The notes: generated by a model from the letters alone, not told the origin. A stretch of DNA of 64,000 nt from Nocardiopsis sp. TSRI0078 (GCF_001905145.1 NZ_LWLB01000032.1:408622-472621), one strand, 5' to 3'. Shown: positions 43,424 through 51,450, counted from the stretch's first letter. Made by a program: numbers and translations.

Positions 43424-44365
43424 GTGAACGCAGACCTCAGGACCCGGCTGGGCGGCTGTGAACTGCCCAACCCGGTGGTGACCGCGGCCGGCTGCGCCGG
43501 CGCGGGCCGCGAGCTGGCCCAGTTCCTCGACATCGCCTCGATCGGCGCCGTCACCACCAAGTCGGTGATGCTGGAACCCCACGCGGGGCGGCCCGCCCCG
43601 CGCATGGCCGAGACGCCCAGCGGGATGCTCAGTACGACGGGCATGCAGGGCCCGGGGGTGGACGTGTTCCTCCAGCGGGACCTGCCCTGGCTGCTCTCCC
43701 GGGGCGGCCGCGCCATCGTGTCCATCGCCGGCACGGGGGCGGGCGAGTTCGGTGAGCTGGCCAGGCGCGTCTCGGCCGCGGACGGGGTCAGCGCGGTCGA
43801 GGTCAACCTCTCCTGTCCGGACCCCTCCGACCCCGCGGGGCGCCGCTTCGCCGACGATCCCGTCCGGGCCGCGGCCGTGGTGCGCACGGTGCGCTCCCAC
43901 ACCCGCTCCGGACTGCCGGTACTGGCCAAGCTGGCCGCCGACGTCCCCGACGTGGTGGAGCTGGCGGCCGCGTGCGTGGAGGCGCGCGCGGACGGGCTGT
44001 CCATGGTCAACACGGTGCGCGGCATGGCCGTGGACACCCGCACCCTGCGCCCGGCGGTGGCCGGCGGCATGGGCGGGCTGTCCGGCCCGGCCATCCGCCC
44101 GCTCGCGGTGGGGTGCGTCTACCGCGTGCACGAGGCGCTGCCGGACGTGCCCCTCATCGGGATGGGCGGTGTCCGCACGGGCGCCGACGCGCTGGAGTTC
44201 ATGGCGGCGGGGGCCCGCGCGGTGGCGGTCGGCACGACCAACTTCTCCGACCCCTCGGCGTGCGCGCGCGTGCTCCGTGAGCTCACCGAGCTGCTGGACG
44301 CGCGGGGCGTGGCCAGGGCCGCCGACGTCGTGGGCGCGGCCCACCGGACGGGACCGGGGGCGTGA
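43424..44365 (+). CDS. pyrD: Dihydroorotate dehydrogenase, class 1B catalytic subunit
   Basis: A 313-residue FMN TIM barrel. Motifs are NPVVTAAGCAGAGRELAQF, KSVMLEPHAGRPAPRMAETP and VEVNLSCPDPSD. The catalytic base is Cys, as in class 1, not the Ser of class 2. LSMVNTVRGMAVDTRTLRP and IGMGGVRTGADALEFMAAGA close the barrel. It oxidises dihydroorotate to orotate and hands electrons to PyrK. The GTG at 43424 follows a weak purine run (AGTAGGAAAA). There is no N-terminal membrane helix, which also excludes the quinone-dependent class 2. Confidence 0.94.
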   Translation: MNADLRTRLGGCELPNPVVTAAGCAGAGRELAQFLDIASIGAVTTKSVMLEPHAGRPAPRMAETPSGMLSTTGMQGPGVDVFLQRDLPWLLSRGGRAIVSIAGTGAGEFGELARRVSAADGVSAVEVNLSCPDPSDPAGRRFADDPVRAAAVVRTVRSHTRSGLPVLAKLAADVPDVVELAAACVEARADGLSMVNTVRGMAVDTRTLRPAVAGGMGGLSGPAIRPLAVGCVYRVHEALPDVPLIGMGGVRTGADALEFMAAGARAVAVGTTNFSDPSACARVLRELTELLDARGVARAADVVGAAHRTGPGA

Positions 44366-44682
44366 CAGTCCGGGCACATGGTGCACATGGTCTCTGACCG
44401 GCCTGAACGGCCCTGAAATGGCGCTGTGCGACCAAACGCGTGCATGTGGTCCTTCCCCAGTGTCCGGGCGGGGGCCTCGCGCACACGGCCGCCTGGGCGC
44501 CGTTACGGGGAAGTGACACGGATGAGGCGCATGAAGCGGCTCATCCGGGGAACCGCACACCCTGATGGTGTGCACATGACAGTGAACGTGCATCGTCCGG
44601 TGCTTCGGTAAGCACGTCCGTAAGTACATCCGTGCGTTGCATGCGCCGATCCGCTCGGCCGCACACGATTGGAGATACCGAC
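44366..44682 (+). other. Structured spacer between pyrD and pyrF
   Basis: 317 bases, AT-richer than the flanking genes, no convincing gene. Three hairpins occur in order: CGGATGAG/CTCATCCG (44519-44547), GCACACC/GGTGTGC (44555-44573) and GTGCTT-CGGT-AAGCAC (44600-44615). A direct repeat ACATGGT lies near 44378. Confidence 0.5.
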
Positions 44683-45390
44683 ATGACCGCGCCTTCCGCG
44701 CCCATCGCCGTCGCTCTCGACGCCAAGGACCTCGAAACCGCGGCCACCTGGGCCTCGGCGGTCGCACCGCACGTGAGCACGGTCAAGGTGGGGCTGGAGC
44801 TGTACCTGCGCTACGGGCCCGACGTGGTCAGCGCGGTGCGCGGCGCCAGCCGGGTGGGGGTCTTCCTCGACCTGAAGCTGCACGACATCCCGGCCACGGT
44901 GGCCGGTGCCACGCGCAGCGTCGCGGGCCTGAGGCCCTCGATCCTCACCGTGCACGCCGGGGGAGGGGCGGACATGGTCCGTGCGGCGGTGGAGGCCGCC
45001 CCGGACACCAGGATCGCCGCCGTGACGGTGCTCACCTCGCTGAGCGAGGCGGACCTGGAGCAGGTGGGGCTGCTCGGTCCGGCCCGCGACGCGGCGCGGC
45101 GCCTGGCGGTGCTGGCGGTGGAGGCCGGGGCCCGTGCCCTGGTGTGCTCGCCGCACGAGGTGGCCCTGCTGCGTTCCGAGGTGGGCCCGGACGTCACCCT
45201 CATCACGCCGGGCGTGCGCCCGGCCGGGGCGGACAGGGGTGACCAGTCGCGGGTGGCGACCCCGGAGGAGGCCATCGAGGCGGGGGCGGACCTGCTGGTC
45301 ATCGGCCGCCCCATCACCCGGGCGCCGGACCCCGGTTCGGCGGCGGCCTCCCTCGCGGCGGCCGTGCGCCGGGCCGGGGCCCGCGTCTAG
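44683..45390 (+). CDS. pyrF: Orotidine 5'-phosphate decarboxylase
   Basis: A 235-residue OMP decarboxylase. The N-terminal IAVALDAKDLETAATWA, the catalytic FLDLKLHDIPATV (the Asp-Lys-x-x-Asp tetrad) and the phosphate-binding ITPGVRP and LLVIGRPITRAPDP are all present. It makes UMP, the last step of the pathway. The ATG at 44683 follows GGAG 9 nt upstream. An in-frame ATG 51 nt upstream adds unconserved Arg-rich residues and is rejected. The long spacer before it suggests extra regulation or a promoter of its own. Confidence 0.95.
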   Translation: MTAPSAPIAVALDAKDLETAATWASAVAPHVSTVKVGLELYLRYGPDVVSAVRGASRVGVFLDLKLHDIPATVAGATRSVAGLRPSILTVHAGGGADMVRAAVEAAPDTRIAAVTVLTSLSEADLEQVGLLGPARDAARRLAVLAVEAGARALVCSPHEVALLRSEVGPDVTLITPGVRPAGADRGDQSRVATPEEAIEAGADLLVIGRPITRAPDPGSAAASLAAAVRRAGARV

Positions 45391-45564
45391 ACAAGCGAAG
45401 GGGGAGAGGGGCTTGGGAGCACCCTTCGACGGCGCCGGCGGGCTCTGTGCGAGGGGATCGACGGATCCGGGAGACGAACCATCGCACCGGACCCGACACG
45501 CCCTGTTATGGGTCACAAGCGGTCACTAATTAGGCATGTCCGAAATCCGGAACACACTGCCGAG

Positions 45565-45580
45565 AGTGACCCGGGTCACC
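45565..45580. promoter_or_regulatory. BldD-box-like palindrome upstream of mihF
   Basis: AGTGACCCGGGTCACC fits the BldD consensus AGTGA-(N)m-TCACC with six central bases, and its inner 14 bp are a perfect palindrome. Confidence 0.55.
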
Positions 45581-45585
45581 CCTGT

Positions 45586-45614
45586 GTGACCTGTGCTGGT
45601 GGCACGCCTAACAC
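45586..45614 (+). promoter_or_regulatory. Candidate mihF promoter
   Basis: GTGACC (45586-45591), 17-bp spacer, TAACAC (45609-45614). The BldD-like palindrome lies just upstream. TTGCCT-N17-CTAACT at 45720-45748 is a second, weaker candidate closer to the gene. Confidence 0.35.
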
Positions 45615-45622
45615 TCTCCCCA

Positions 45623-45645
45623 ATCGGGACCAAGGTCCTGATTTT
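45623..45645 (+). terminator. Hairpin with T-run in the mihF leader
   Basis: ATCGGGACC / GGTCCTGAT (one G-U pair) followed by TTT. If transcription starts near 45621 this is a 5' cap hairpin; otherwise it is a weak intrinsic terminator for reads from pyrF. Confidence 0.4.
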
Positions 45646-45799
45646 CGTGTCTGATAGCAATTGGATAATCACGCAGGGTAGTTACTTCGATGAAATAGCC
45701 GCTGAAAGGGCACTTTACGTTGCCTAACAGGGGTCAGACCTACTAACTTGCGCAGGCGTCCGCCCTCTACAAACGAGTAGAAATCCGAGGTGACCCGGC

Positions 45800-46123
45800 G
45801 TGGCCCTTCCTCCCCTGACACCTGAACAGCGCACTGCGGCTCTGGAGAAGGCCGCTAAGGCCAGAAAAGAGCGCGCGGAGGTCAAGAACAAGCTGAAGAA
45901 CGGCGGCGTCTCGCTGTCCGAGGTCCTCTCCGAGGGCCTCAAGGACGACGTCATCGGAAAGATGAAGGTTTCGGCTCTGCTCGAATCCCTTCCCGGCGTT
46001 GGCAAGGTCCGTGCCAAGCAGATCATGGAGCGGCTCAACATCGCTGAGTCGCGCCGTGTCCGCGGCCTGGGCACCAACCAGCGCGCCGCCCTCGAGGCCG
46101 AGTTCGGCGACCTCACCAAGTAG
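45800..46123 (+). CDS. mihF: Actinobacterial integration host factor (mIHF/sIHF)
   Basis: A 107-residue nucleoid protein beginning MALPPLTPEQRTAALEKAAK. A Lys/Arg/Glu-rich first helix is followed by the helix-two-turn-helix domain ALLESLPGVGKVRAKQIMER, then RRVRGLGTNQRAALEAEF. It is unrelated to HU-type IHF. It bends DNA, affects supercoiling and, in Streptomyces, influences sporulation and antibiotic production. GTG start with GAGGTGACCCGGC upstream. The position before gmk-rpoZ-coaBC is conserved in actinobacteria, and a BldD-like box lies in the promoter region. Confidence 0.95.
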   Translation: MALPPLTPEQRTAALEKAAKARKERAEVKNKLKNGGVSLSEVLSEGLKDDVIGKMKVSALLESLPGVGKVRAKQIMERLNIAESRRVRGLGTNQRAALEAEFGDLTK

Positions 46124-46478
46124 CACCAGGTAGCACCACGCAGTACCGCGGTACCAGGCGGCACCAGGAGCGCCTGGACGCAGTACACCGGTCTGTCGCG
46201 TCCCCCACAGTCGCGGCGGATACCGAGCCGCATCGGCGGCCGACCCCGGTGAGCTTCGACCGGCCCGCGGCCGGCGGACGGGTGGCCCCAGGTCACGACC
46301 GTCCGCCGCGCCGCGGCCCGGTGGTATAAAGGGAACTTCCCGCGACCGTACGCGGACACCCCGTACACCAGCCGCCCGCACGGCGACGGCGCCCGGGCCG
46401 ATCCGGCCCCGGTGCGCGACGCGAGGGCCCAGGCCCCGCCCCGTGGCGGACAGGCCCGAAGGGAAGCCTGGAACACAC
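46124..46478 (+). other. Spacer between mihF and gmk
   Basis: 355 bases without a gene. It starts with imperfect repeats of GTAGCACCA (46117-46180). It also includes a 7-bp-stem hairpin CCAGGCG/CGCCTGG (46154-46177), likely the mihF terminator, and TATAAA at 46325-46330, a candidate gmk -10. Confidence 0.45.
46154..46177 (+). terminator. Probable mihF terminator
   Basis: CCAGGCG, 10-nt loop, CGCCTGG, 30 nt after the mihF stop. Confidence 0.45.
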
Positions 46479-47066
46479 ATGCCCGATCCCGGATCCCAGT
46501 CCCGCCCGGCCCGGAAGCGGCTGACCGTCCTCTCCGGACCGTCGGGTGTGGGAAAGAGCACGGTGGTCGCCCACCTGCGCCGTGAGAACCCCGAGGTGTG
46601 GCTCTCGGTCTCGGTCACCACCCGCAGGCCCCGACCGGGCGAGCAGGACGGCGTTCAGTACCACTTCGTCACCGACGAGGAGTTCGACCGCCTCGTCGCC
46701 GACGACCAGCTCCTGGAGTGGGCCCAGTTCGCGGGCAACCGCTACGGCACCCCCCGCGGCCCCGTCGAGGAGCGCCTCCGTGCCGGACTCCCGGTCCTGC
46801 TGGAGATCGAGCTCCAGGGCGCCCGCCAGGTCCGCGAGTCGATGCCCGACGCCCTGCACGTCTTCCTCGCCCCGCCCTCCTGGGAGGAGCTGGTGCGCCG
46901 CCTCACCGGGCGCGGCACCGAGTCCGAGGAGGTCATCCAGCGGCGCCTGGAGGTGGCCAGGGTCGAACTGGCCGCCGAGAAGGAGTTCGACACCACGCTC
47001 GTCAACACGTCCGTACAGGAAGTGTGCGAGGAGCTGCTAGCGTTGATCACCGCGCCCGAGGTGTGA
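46479..47066 (+). CDS. gmk: Guanylate kinase
   Basis: A 195-residue nucleotide kinase. The P-loop is LSGPSGVGKSTVV. The GMP-binding region is SVSVTTRRPRPGEQDGVQYHF with EWAQFAGNRYGTPRGPVEE, and the LID/adenine region is GRGTESEEVIQRRLEVARVE. It phosphorylates GMP to GDP. ATG at 46479 was chosen; a GTG at 46443 in frame would add 12 residues. Its neighbours rpoZ and coaBC follow on the same strand, a widely conserved order. Confidence 0.95.
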   Translation: MPDPGSQSRPARKRLTVLSGPSGVGKSTVVAHLRRENPEVWLSVSVTTRRPRPGEQDGVQYHFVTDEEFDRLVADDQLLEWAQFAGNRYGTPRGPVEERLRAGLPVLLEIELQGARQVRESMPDALHVFLAPPSWEELVRRLTGRGTESEEVIQRRLEVARVELAAEKEFDTTLVNTSVQEVCEELLALITAPEV

Positions 47067-47204
47067 TAGCGGCCGGGCCCCGCGGCCCGCGCCGCCCGCG
47101 CCGCCCGCGCCCGCACCGGGAACCGTCCCGGCGGCGCCACAGACCCGACCATCACGCCGCGGCTCCCGTGTCGAGCCGCGGACCATCCCTGGGGGTAATT
47201 CGAA

Positions 47205-47471
47205 GTGGCTGGTACCGAGCCCGTCGCCGAAGGCATCACCAACCCGCCGATCGACGATCTGCTGGAGCTGGTGGACAGCAAGTACAGCCTGGTCACCATG
47301 GCCTCCAAGCGGGCCCGTCAGATCAACGCCTACTACGCCCAGCTCGGCGAGGGCCTGCTGGAGTACGTCGGTCCGCTGGTGGAGACCCAGGTCCAGGAGA
47401 AGTCCCTGTCCATCGCCCTGCGCGAGGTCAAGTCGGGCCTGCTCAGCGCCGAGCCCTACGAGGGCTCCTGA
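47205..47471 (+). CDS. rpoZ: RNA polymerase omega subunit
   Basis: An 88-residue omega subunit. It has NPPIDDLLELVDSKYSLVTM, ASKRARQINAYYAQLGEGLL, and the C-terminal KSLSIALREVKSGLLSAEPYEGS typical of actinobacteria. It helps fold and hold beta-prime in RNA polymerase. GTG start at 47205 with GGGGGTAA about 10 nt upstream. It sits 138 nt after gmk. Confidence 0.95.
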   Translation: MAGTEPVAEGITNPPIDDLLELVDSKYSLVTMASKRARQINAYYAQLGEGLLEYVGPLVETQVQEKSLSIALREVKSGLLSAEPYEGS

Positions 47472-47669
47472 GTCCTGCTCTTCGCGTGCTCGCAAGCTCG
47501 CACGGGGCTCGGGGCCCGGGGAACCGAGTTCTTCATCCTCGCCCACGCCCGGCTCGTTCCCCGCTGGCGGCTTGGCTCGTCTTGCAGAACCCGGTACGCC
47601 CCTCGCGTGTCGTGTGCTCCGCAGGGGCTCGCGCAGGCGAGGCGTCCGGGGCCTGGTAGAACCCTGTCT
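47472..47669. other. Spacer rpoZ-coaBC, possible dispersed repeat
   Basis: About 200 bases with no gene and atypical composition for an operon-internal spacer. It is rich in CTCG/GCTCG words and short inverted repeats (for example GTGCTCGC...GCTCGCAC near 47488). It ends in the coaBC -10 (47657-47662). It may be a copy of an intergenic repeat family. Confidence 0.3.
47657..47669 (+). promoter_or_regulatory. -10 box of leaderless coaBC transcript
   Basis: TAGAAC (47657-47662), 7 nt, GTG at 47670. No ribosome site. Confidence 0.45.
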
Positions 47670-48887
47670 GTGAGTGACACACGAACTGTTCCCCAGGTGG
47701 TCCTCGGCGTCGGCGGGGGCATCGCCGCCTACAAGGCGTGCGAGCTGCTGCGCCGACTGACCGAGTCCGGCCACCGGGTCCGGGTCGTGCCCACCGCCGA
47801 GGCCCTGCGCTTCGTCGGTGAGCCCACCTGGGCCGCCCTGTCCGGCCAGCCCGTCGCCACCGGTGTGTGGGACCACGTGCACGAGGTCCCACACGTGCGT
47901 ATCGGCCAGGAGGCCGACCTGGTCCTCGTGGCCCCGGCCACCGCCAACATCCTGGCCCGGGCGGCCGCGGGCCTGGCCGACGACCTGCTCACCAACACCC
48001 TGCTCACCGCGCGCTGTCCGGTGGTGTTCGCGCCCGCGATGCACACCGAGATGTGGGAGCACCCCGCCACCCAGGACAACGTGGCCACCCTCCGTGCACG
48101 CGGGGCCGTCGTCCTCGACCCGGCCGTGGGTCGCCTGACCGGGGCCGACACCGGGCGCGGGCGCCTGCCCGAGCCCTCGGAGCTGTTCGAGGCCGCCCGC
48201 CTGGCGCTGCGCCGCGGCACCGCCGCCCCCGACCTGGCCGGCCGGCGCGTGGTGATCTCCGCGGGCGGCACCCGCGAGGCCATCGACCCGGTCCGCTTCC
48301 TGGGCAACCACTCCTCCGGCAAGCAGGGGTACGCCCTGGCGCGCACCGCCGCCGCGCGCGGCGCGGACGTGACCCTGGTCTCCGCCAACGTCTCCCTGCC
48401 CGACCCGGCCGGTGCGCGCATCGTGCGCGTGGGCTCGGCCGTGGAACTGTCCGAGGCGATGGAGGCCGAGCGCGCCGGAGCCGACGCGGTCGTGATGAGC
48501 GCCGCCGTCGCGGACTTCCGGCCGGTCACCAGCGCCGCCTCCAAGATCAAGAAGTCCGGTGCGGCGCCCGCGCCCATCGAACTCGTGGAGAACCCCGACA
48601 TCCTCGCCGGGTTGGTCGCCTCGCGCGAGGCCGAGCGGCTGGAGCAGACCATCGTGGGGTTCGCCGCCGAGACCGACGACGTGGTCGCCAACGGCCGCGC
48701 CAAGCTGGCGCGCAAGGGCTGCGACCTGCTCGTGGTCAACCAGGTCGGCGGCGGGCGCGCGTTCGGCACCGAGGACAACCAGGCCGTCATCCTCGGCGCG
48801 GACGGCACCGCGGTGGACGTGCCCACCGGACCCAAGGAGGACCTCGCCGACCGGATCTGGGACCTGGTCCGCCGGCGCCTGGACTGA
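47670..48887 (+). CDS. coaBC: Bifunctional phosphopantothenoylcysteine decarboxylase/synthetase
   Basis: A 405-residue Dfp protein. The N-terminal FMN decarboxylase CoaC (GVGGGIAAYKACELLRRL, VLVAPATANILARAA, VFAPAMHTEMWEHPATQDN) is followed by the C-terminal synthetase CoaB (VVISAGGTREAIDPVRFLGN, MSAAVADFRP, ASKIKKSG). It converts 4'-phosphopantothenate and cysteine to 4'-phosphopantetheine for CoA. The GTG at 47670 lies 7 nt after TAGAAC, suggesting a leaderless mRNA even though rpoZ is upstream on the same strand. Confidence 0.94.
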   Translation: MSDTRTVPQVVLGVGGGIAAYKACELLRRLTESGHRVRVVPTAEALRFVGEPTWAALSGQPVATGVWDHVHEVPHVRIGQEADLVLVAPATANILARAAAGLADDLLTNTLLTARCPVVFAPAMHTEMWEHPATQDNVATLRARGAVVLDPAVGRLTGADTGRGRLPEPSELFEAARLALRRGTAAPDLAGRRVVISAGGTREAIDPVRFLGNHSSGKQGYALARTAAARGADVTLVSANVSLPDPAGARIVRVGSAVELSEAMEAERAGADAVVMSAAVADFRPVTSAASKIKKSGAAPAPIELVENPDILAGLVASREAERLEQTIVGFAAETDDVVANGRAKLARKGCDLLVVNQVGGGRAFGTEDNQAVILGADGTAVDVPTGPKEDLADRIWDLVRRRLD

Positions 48888-48889
48888 GC

Positions 48890-48908
48890 GGCCCGCCCGG
48901 AGCGGGCC
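48890..48908 (+). terminator. Terminator of coaBC
   Basis: GGCCCGC / GGGCC-type 7-bp stem (GGCCCGC with GCGGGCC) with a 5-nt loop immediately after the stop. A second GC-rich hairpin (CGGGG/CCCCG) follows. Confidence 0.5.
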
Positions 48909-49134
48909 CGCGTCCGGGGACCCGCGCCCCGGGACTGGATTCCTACCGCCGAGTACGCCACACTGCGAACGGTGCCCACGGCGACCGGCGCGGTCAGCCG
49001 CGGGTGCCCGCCTCCACCAGTCCCGTTACAGTGGACCAATAACCAACCCCGTCGGTCGGTATTCGCCCCGGCACGCAGCCGGGGACCGCCGCCGACACAT
49101 GTCAGCCAGCAGCCGCTGCAAGGAGTCACGCAAC

Positions 49135-50328
49135 GTGTCCCGCCGCCTTTTCACCTCCGAGTCGGTCACCGAAGGCCATCCCGACAAGATGGCCGACCAG
49201 ATCAGTGACGCGATCCTCGATGCGATGCTCACCCAGGACCCGCGCAGCCGCGTCGCGGTCGAGACGCTGATCACCACCGGTCAGGTCCACATCGCGGGTG
49301 AGGTCACCACCCAGACCTACGTCGACATCCCCGCCATCGTGCGCGAGAAGATCCTCGAGATCGGCTACGACTCCTCCGCCAAGGGGTTCGACGGTGACTC
49401 CTGCGGGGTCAACGTCTCCATCGACGCCCAGTCCCCGGACATCGCCCAGGGCGTCGACACCGCCTACGAGGCGCGTGTGGGCAACGAGGACGACGACCTC
49501 AACAAGCAGGGCGCCGGCGACCAGGGCCTGATGTTCGGCTACGCCAACCGCGAGACCCCCGAGTTGATGCCGCTGCCGATCAAGCTGGCGCACTCCCTCT
49601 CCGAGCGCCTCGCCGGGGTCCGCCGCAACGGCACGGTGCCCTACCTGCGCCCGGACGGCAAGACCCAGGTCACCGTCGAGTACGACGGCCACACCCCGGT
49701 CCGCCTGGACACCGTCGTGGTCTCCAGCCAGCACTCGGCCGACATCAACCTCGACGAGATGCTCGCCCCCGACATCCGCGAGCACGTCATCGAGCCGGTC
49801 GTGGCCGCCTACGGCCTGGAGGCCGACAACTACCGGCTCCTGGTCAACCCGACCGGCCGCTTCGAGATCGGCGGCCCCATGGGCGACGCCGGCCTGACCG
49901 GCCGCAAGATCATCGTGGACACCTACGGCGGCTACGCCCGCCACGGCGGCGGCGCCTTCTCCGGCAAGGACCCGTCGAAGGTGGACCGCTCGGCCGCCTA
50001 CGCCACCCGCTGGGTCGCCAAGAACATCGTCGCCGCCGAGCTCGCCGAGCGCGCCGAGGTGCAGGTCGCCTACGCCATCGGCAAGGCCCACCCGGTCGGT
50101 GTGTTCATCGAAACCTTCGGCACCGAGAAGGTCGCCCCGGAGCTGATCGAGAAGGCCGTCAAGGAGGTCTTCGACCTGCGTCCGGCCGCGATCGTGCGCG
50201 ACCTGGACCTGCTGCGCCCGATCTACTCCAAGACGGCCGCCTACGGTCACTTCGGCCGCGAGCTGCCGGAGTTCACCTGGGAGAGCACCGAGCGGGCCGC
50301 CGCGCTGCGGTCCTTCGTGGGCGCCTGA
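49135..50328 (+). CDS. metK: S-adenosylmethionine synthetase
   Basis: A 397-residue MetK. Signature segments are SVTEGHPDKMADQISDAILD, GAGDQGLMFGYA, and the P-loop-like GGGAFSGKDPSKVDRSAAY. It makes SAM from methionine and ATP. The GTG at 49135 has AAGGAG 9 nt upstream. The 247-nt upstream gap has TACAGT (49027-49032) as a possible -10; I found no SAM riboswitch in it. In Streptomyces SAM supply influences development and antibiotic production. Confidence 0.97.
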   Translation: MSRRLFTSESVTEGHPDKMADQISDAILDAMLTQDPRSRVAVETLITTGQVHIAGEVTTQTYVDIPAIVREKILEIGYDSSAKGFDGDSCGVNVSIDAQSPDIAQGVDTAYEARVGNEDDDLNKQGAGDQGLMFGYANRETPELMPLPIKLAHSLSERLAGVRRNGTVPYLRPDGKTQVTVEYDGHTPVRLDTVVVSSQHSADINLDEMLAPDIREHVIEPVVAAYGLEADNYRLLVNPTGRFEIGGPMGDAGLTGRKIIVDTYGGYARHGGGAFSGKDPSKVDRSAAYATRWVAKNIVAAELAERAEVQVAYAIGKAHPVGVFIETFGTEKVAPELIEKAVKEVFDLRPAAIVRDLDLLRPIYSKTAAYGHFGRELPEFTWESTERAAALRSFVGA

Positions 50329-50368
50329 GCCCGCATCCTCTCCCGCGTCCGTCTCCGACGCGAACCCC

Positions 50369-50402
50369 CGGGGGCGGGCGGCCGATCGGCCGCCCGCCCC
50401 CG
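50369..50402 (+). terminator. Terminator of metK (34-bp perfect palindrome)
   Basis: Arms CGGGGGCGGGCGGCCGA and TCGGCCGCCCGCCCCCG are exactly complementary, 40 nt after the metK stop. Confidence 0.8.
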
Positions 50403-50508
50403 AGCCGTGTTCCGGGACCCCTCCGCATGGCACACGAACAAAATGGCCACAGCGTGTTATCCCGTACATACGCAAGGTAATTTTCGGCGCGCGTACGCGG
50501 AGGAGACC

Positions 50509-51309
50509 ATGGCCGCAGCAACGGCGGTGTCGGCACTGGGGCTGGCGGCCCTGATCGCCCTGCCCGGGGCTCACCCCGCATCCGGCCAGCCGGGGAGGGC
50601 GGTCGAGGAGGCCGTGCCCGGCGAGGGCAGCCTGCAGGTGGACCTGGAGGCCCGTACCGACGAGGAGCGGCTGGGCCCGGGAGACCGGGTCCGGTACACG
50701 GTCAGTGTGCGCAACTCCGGGAGCAGAGCCCTGTCCGAAGCCCAGGTCGTACAGTTCCTGCCGCCGACGATGCGCTACGTCTCGGGAACGGGCGGGGCCC
50801 GTGCGGAGGAGGGGCGGGTGACGTGGTCGCGGTCCCTGGAACCGGGCGAGCGGACCAGCATGAGGGTCACCGGCGAGATCACCGGGGTCCGCGACGGGGG
50901 CGCGCACCCGGTCACCACGGTGTGCGCGCGCCCCGAGCCGGGGGCGGTACTGGTCTCCTGCGACGCCGCCCTGCACCGGGTCCACGCGGCACTGCCGCTG
51001 GTGTGGGTGGTCACGGCCCTGGCGTTCGCCGCCTCCGTGGCACTGTGCGTCGGCGGCCTGGTGCGCCACCGCAGCGCACAGGGCCCGGTGGCCGGTGCTC
51101 CCGAGGCGGTGGCCGCGCGCGGGAGCGGACCCGCGCCCGAGGCGGAGTCCGGGACGGGAGCGGCACCGAAGCCGGGGCCGCGGCCCGCGCCGGAGCCCGG
51201 GCGTGTCCGCGAACCGGTGCCCGAACCGCTGCCCGGAACCGGACCGGTGCCCGGGGCACGCGTGGACGCGCCCCCCGAGAGGGTGGTCGAGCTCGACGGC
51301 CGACCCTAG
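50509..51309 (+). CDS. Exported DUF11-type single-pass membrane protein
   Basis: A 266-residue protein. The signal peptide (MAAATAVSALGLAALIALPG, cleavage likely after PASG or so) is followed by one DUF11-like beta-sandwich (about residues 45-150; LGPGDRVRYTVSVRNSGSRA and FLPPTMRYVSGTGGA). One membrane helix (LPLVWVVTALAFAASVALCVGG) and a ~75-residue Pro/Glu/Gly-rich cytoplasmic tail complete it. DUF11 domains occur in cell-surface proteins, often as isopeptide or adhesion modules. The ATG at 50509 has GGAGG 5 nt upstream and fits the signal peptide. No sortase motif is seen. Single gene. Confidence 0.82.
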   Translation: MAAATAVSALGLAALIALPGAHPASGQPGRAVEEAVPGEGSLQVDLEARTDEERLGPGDRVRYTVSVRNSGSRALSEAQVVQFLPPTMRYVSGTGGARAEEGRVTWSRSLEPGERTSMRVTGEITGVRDGGAHPVTTVCARPEPGAVLVSCDAALHRVHAALPLVWVVTALAFAASVALCVGGLVRHRSAQGPVAGAPEAVAARGSGPAPEAESGTGAAPKPGPRPAPEPGRVREPVPEPLPGTGPVPGARVDAPPERVVELDGRP

Positions 51310-51400
51310 GACGTGTGCGGTGGATGCCGCCCCGTCCCTTGGAGGGCGCCGCGCGGCAGGGTGGGTGTTCGCCACACACGCCCTGAGGCGGGCGCACACG

Positions 51401-51441
51401 CGGACGGGCCGCCTCCCCTCGCGGGGGAGGCGGCCCGTCCG
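51401..51441. terminator. Bidirectional terminator, 18-bp perfect stem
   Basis: CGGACGGGCCGCCTCCCC and GGGGAGGCGGCCCGTCCG with a 5-nt loop, between the convergent DUF11 and DUF349 genes. Confidence 0.85.
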
Positions 51442-51450
51442 CTGCCCGGC

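Larger units (their letters stand above)
45391..45799. other. AT-rich control region upstream of mihF
   Basis: 409 bases with no gene. From 45505 on it is unusually AT-rich for this genome. It holds many GTGAC/GTCAC motifs, a perfect BldD-box match (45565-45580), a possible promoter (45586-45614) and a hairpin with a T-run (45623-45645). The likely 5' leader is about 180 nt. Confidence 0.5.

Noticed and set aside
44426..44611. A 61-codon plus-strand frame in the pyrD-pyrF spacer.
   Set aside because: Arg-rich with no coding bias; it overlaps the hairpins, which explain the region better.
48888..49134. Possible SAM riboswitch upstream of metK.
   Set aside because: Searched by eye for the conserved cores of the known SAM classes; none found. 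Only a GC-rich terminator and a -10-like box are visible.
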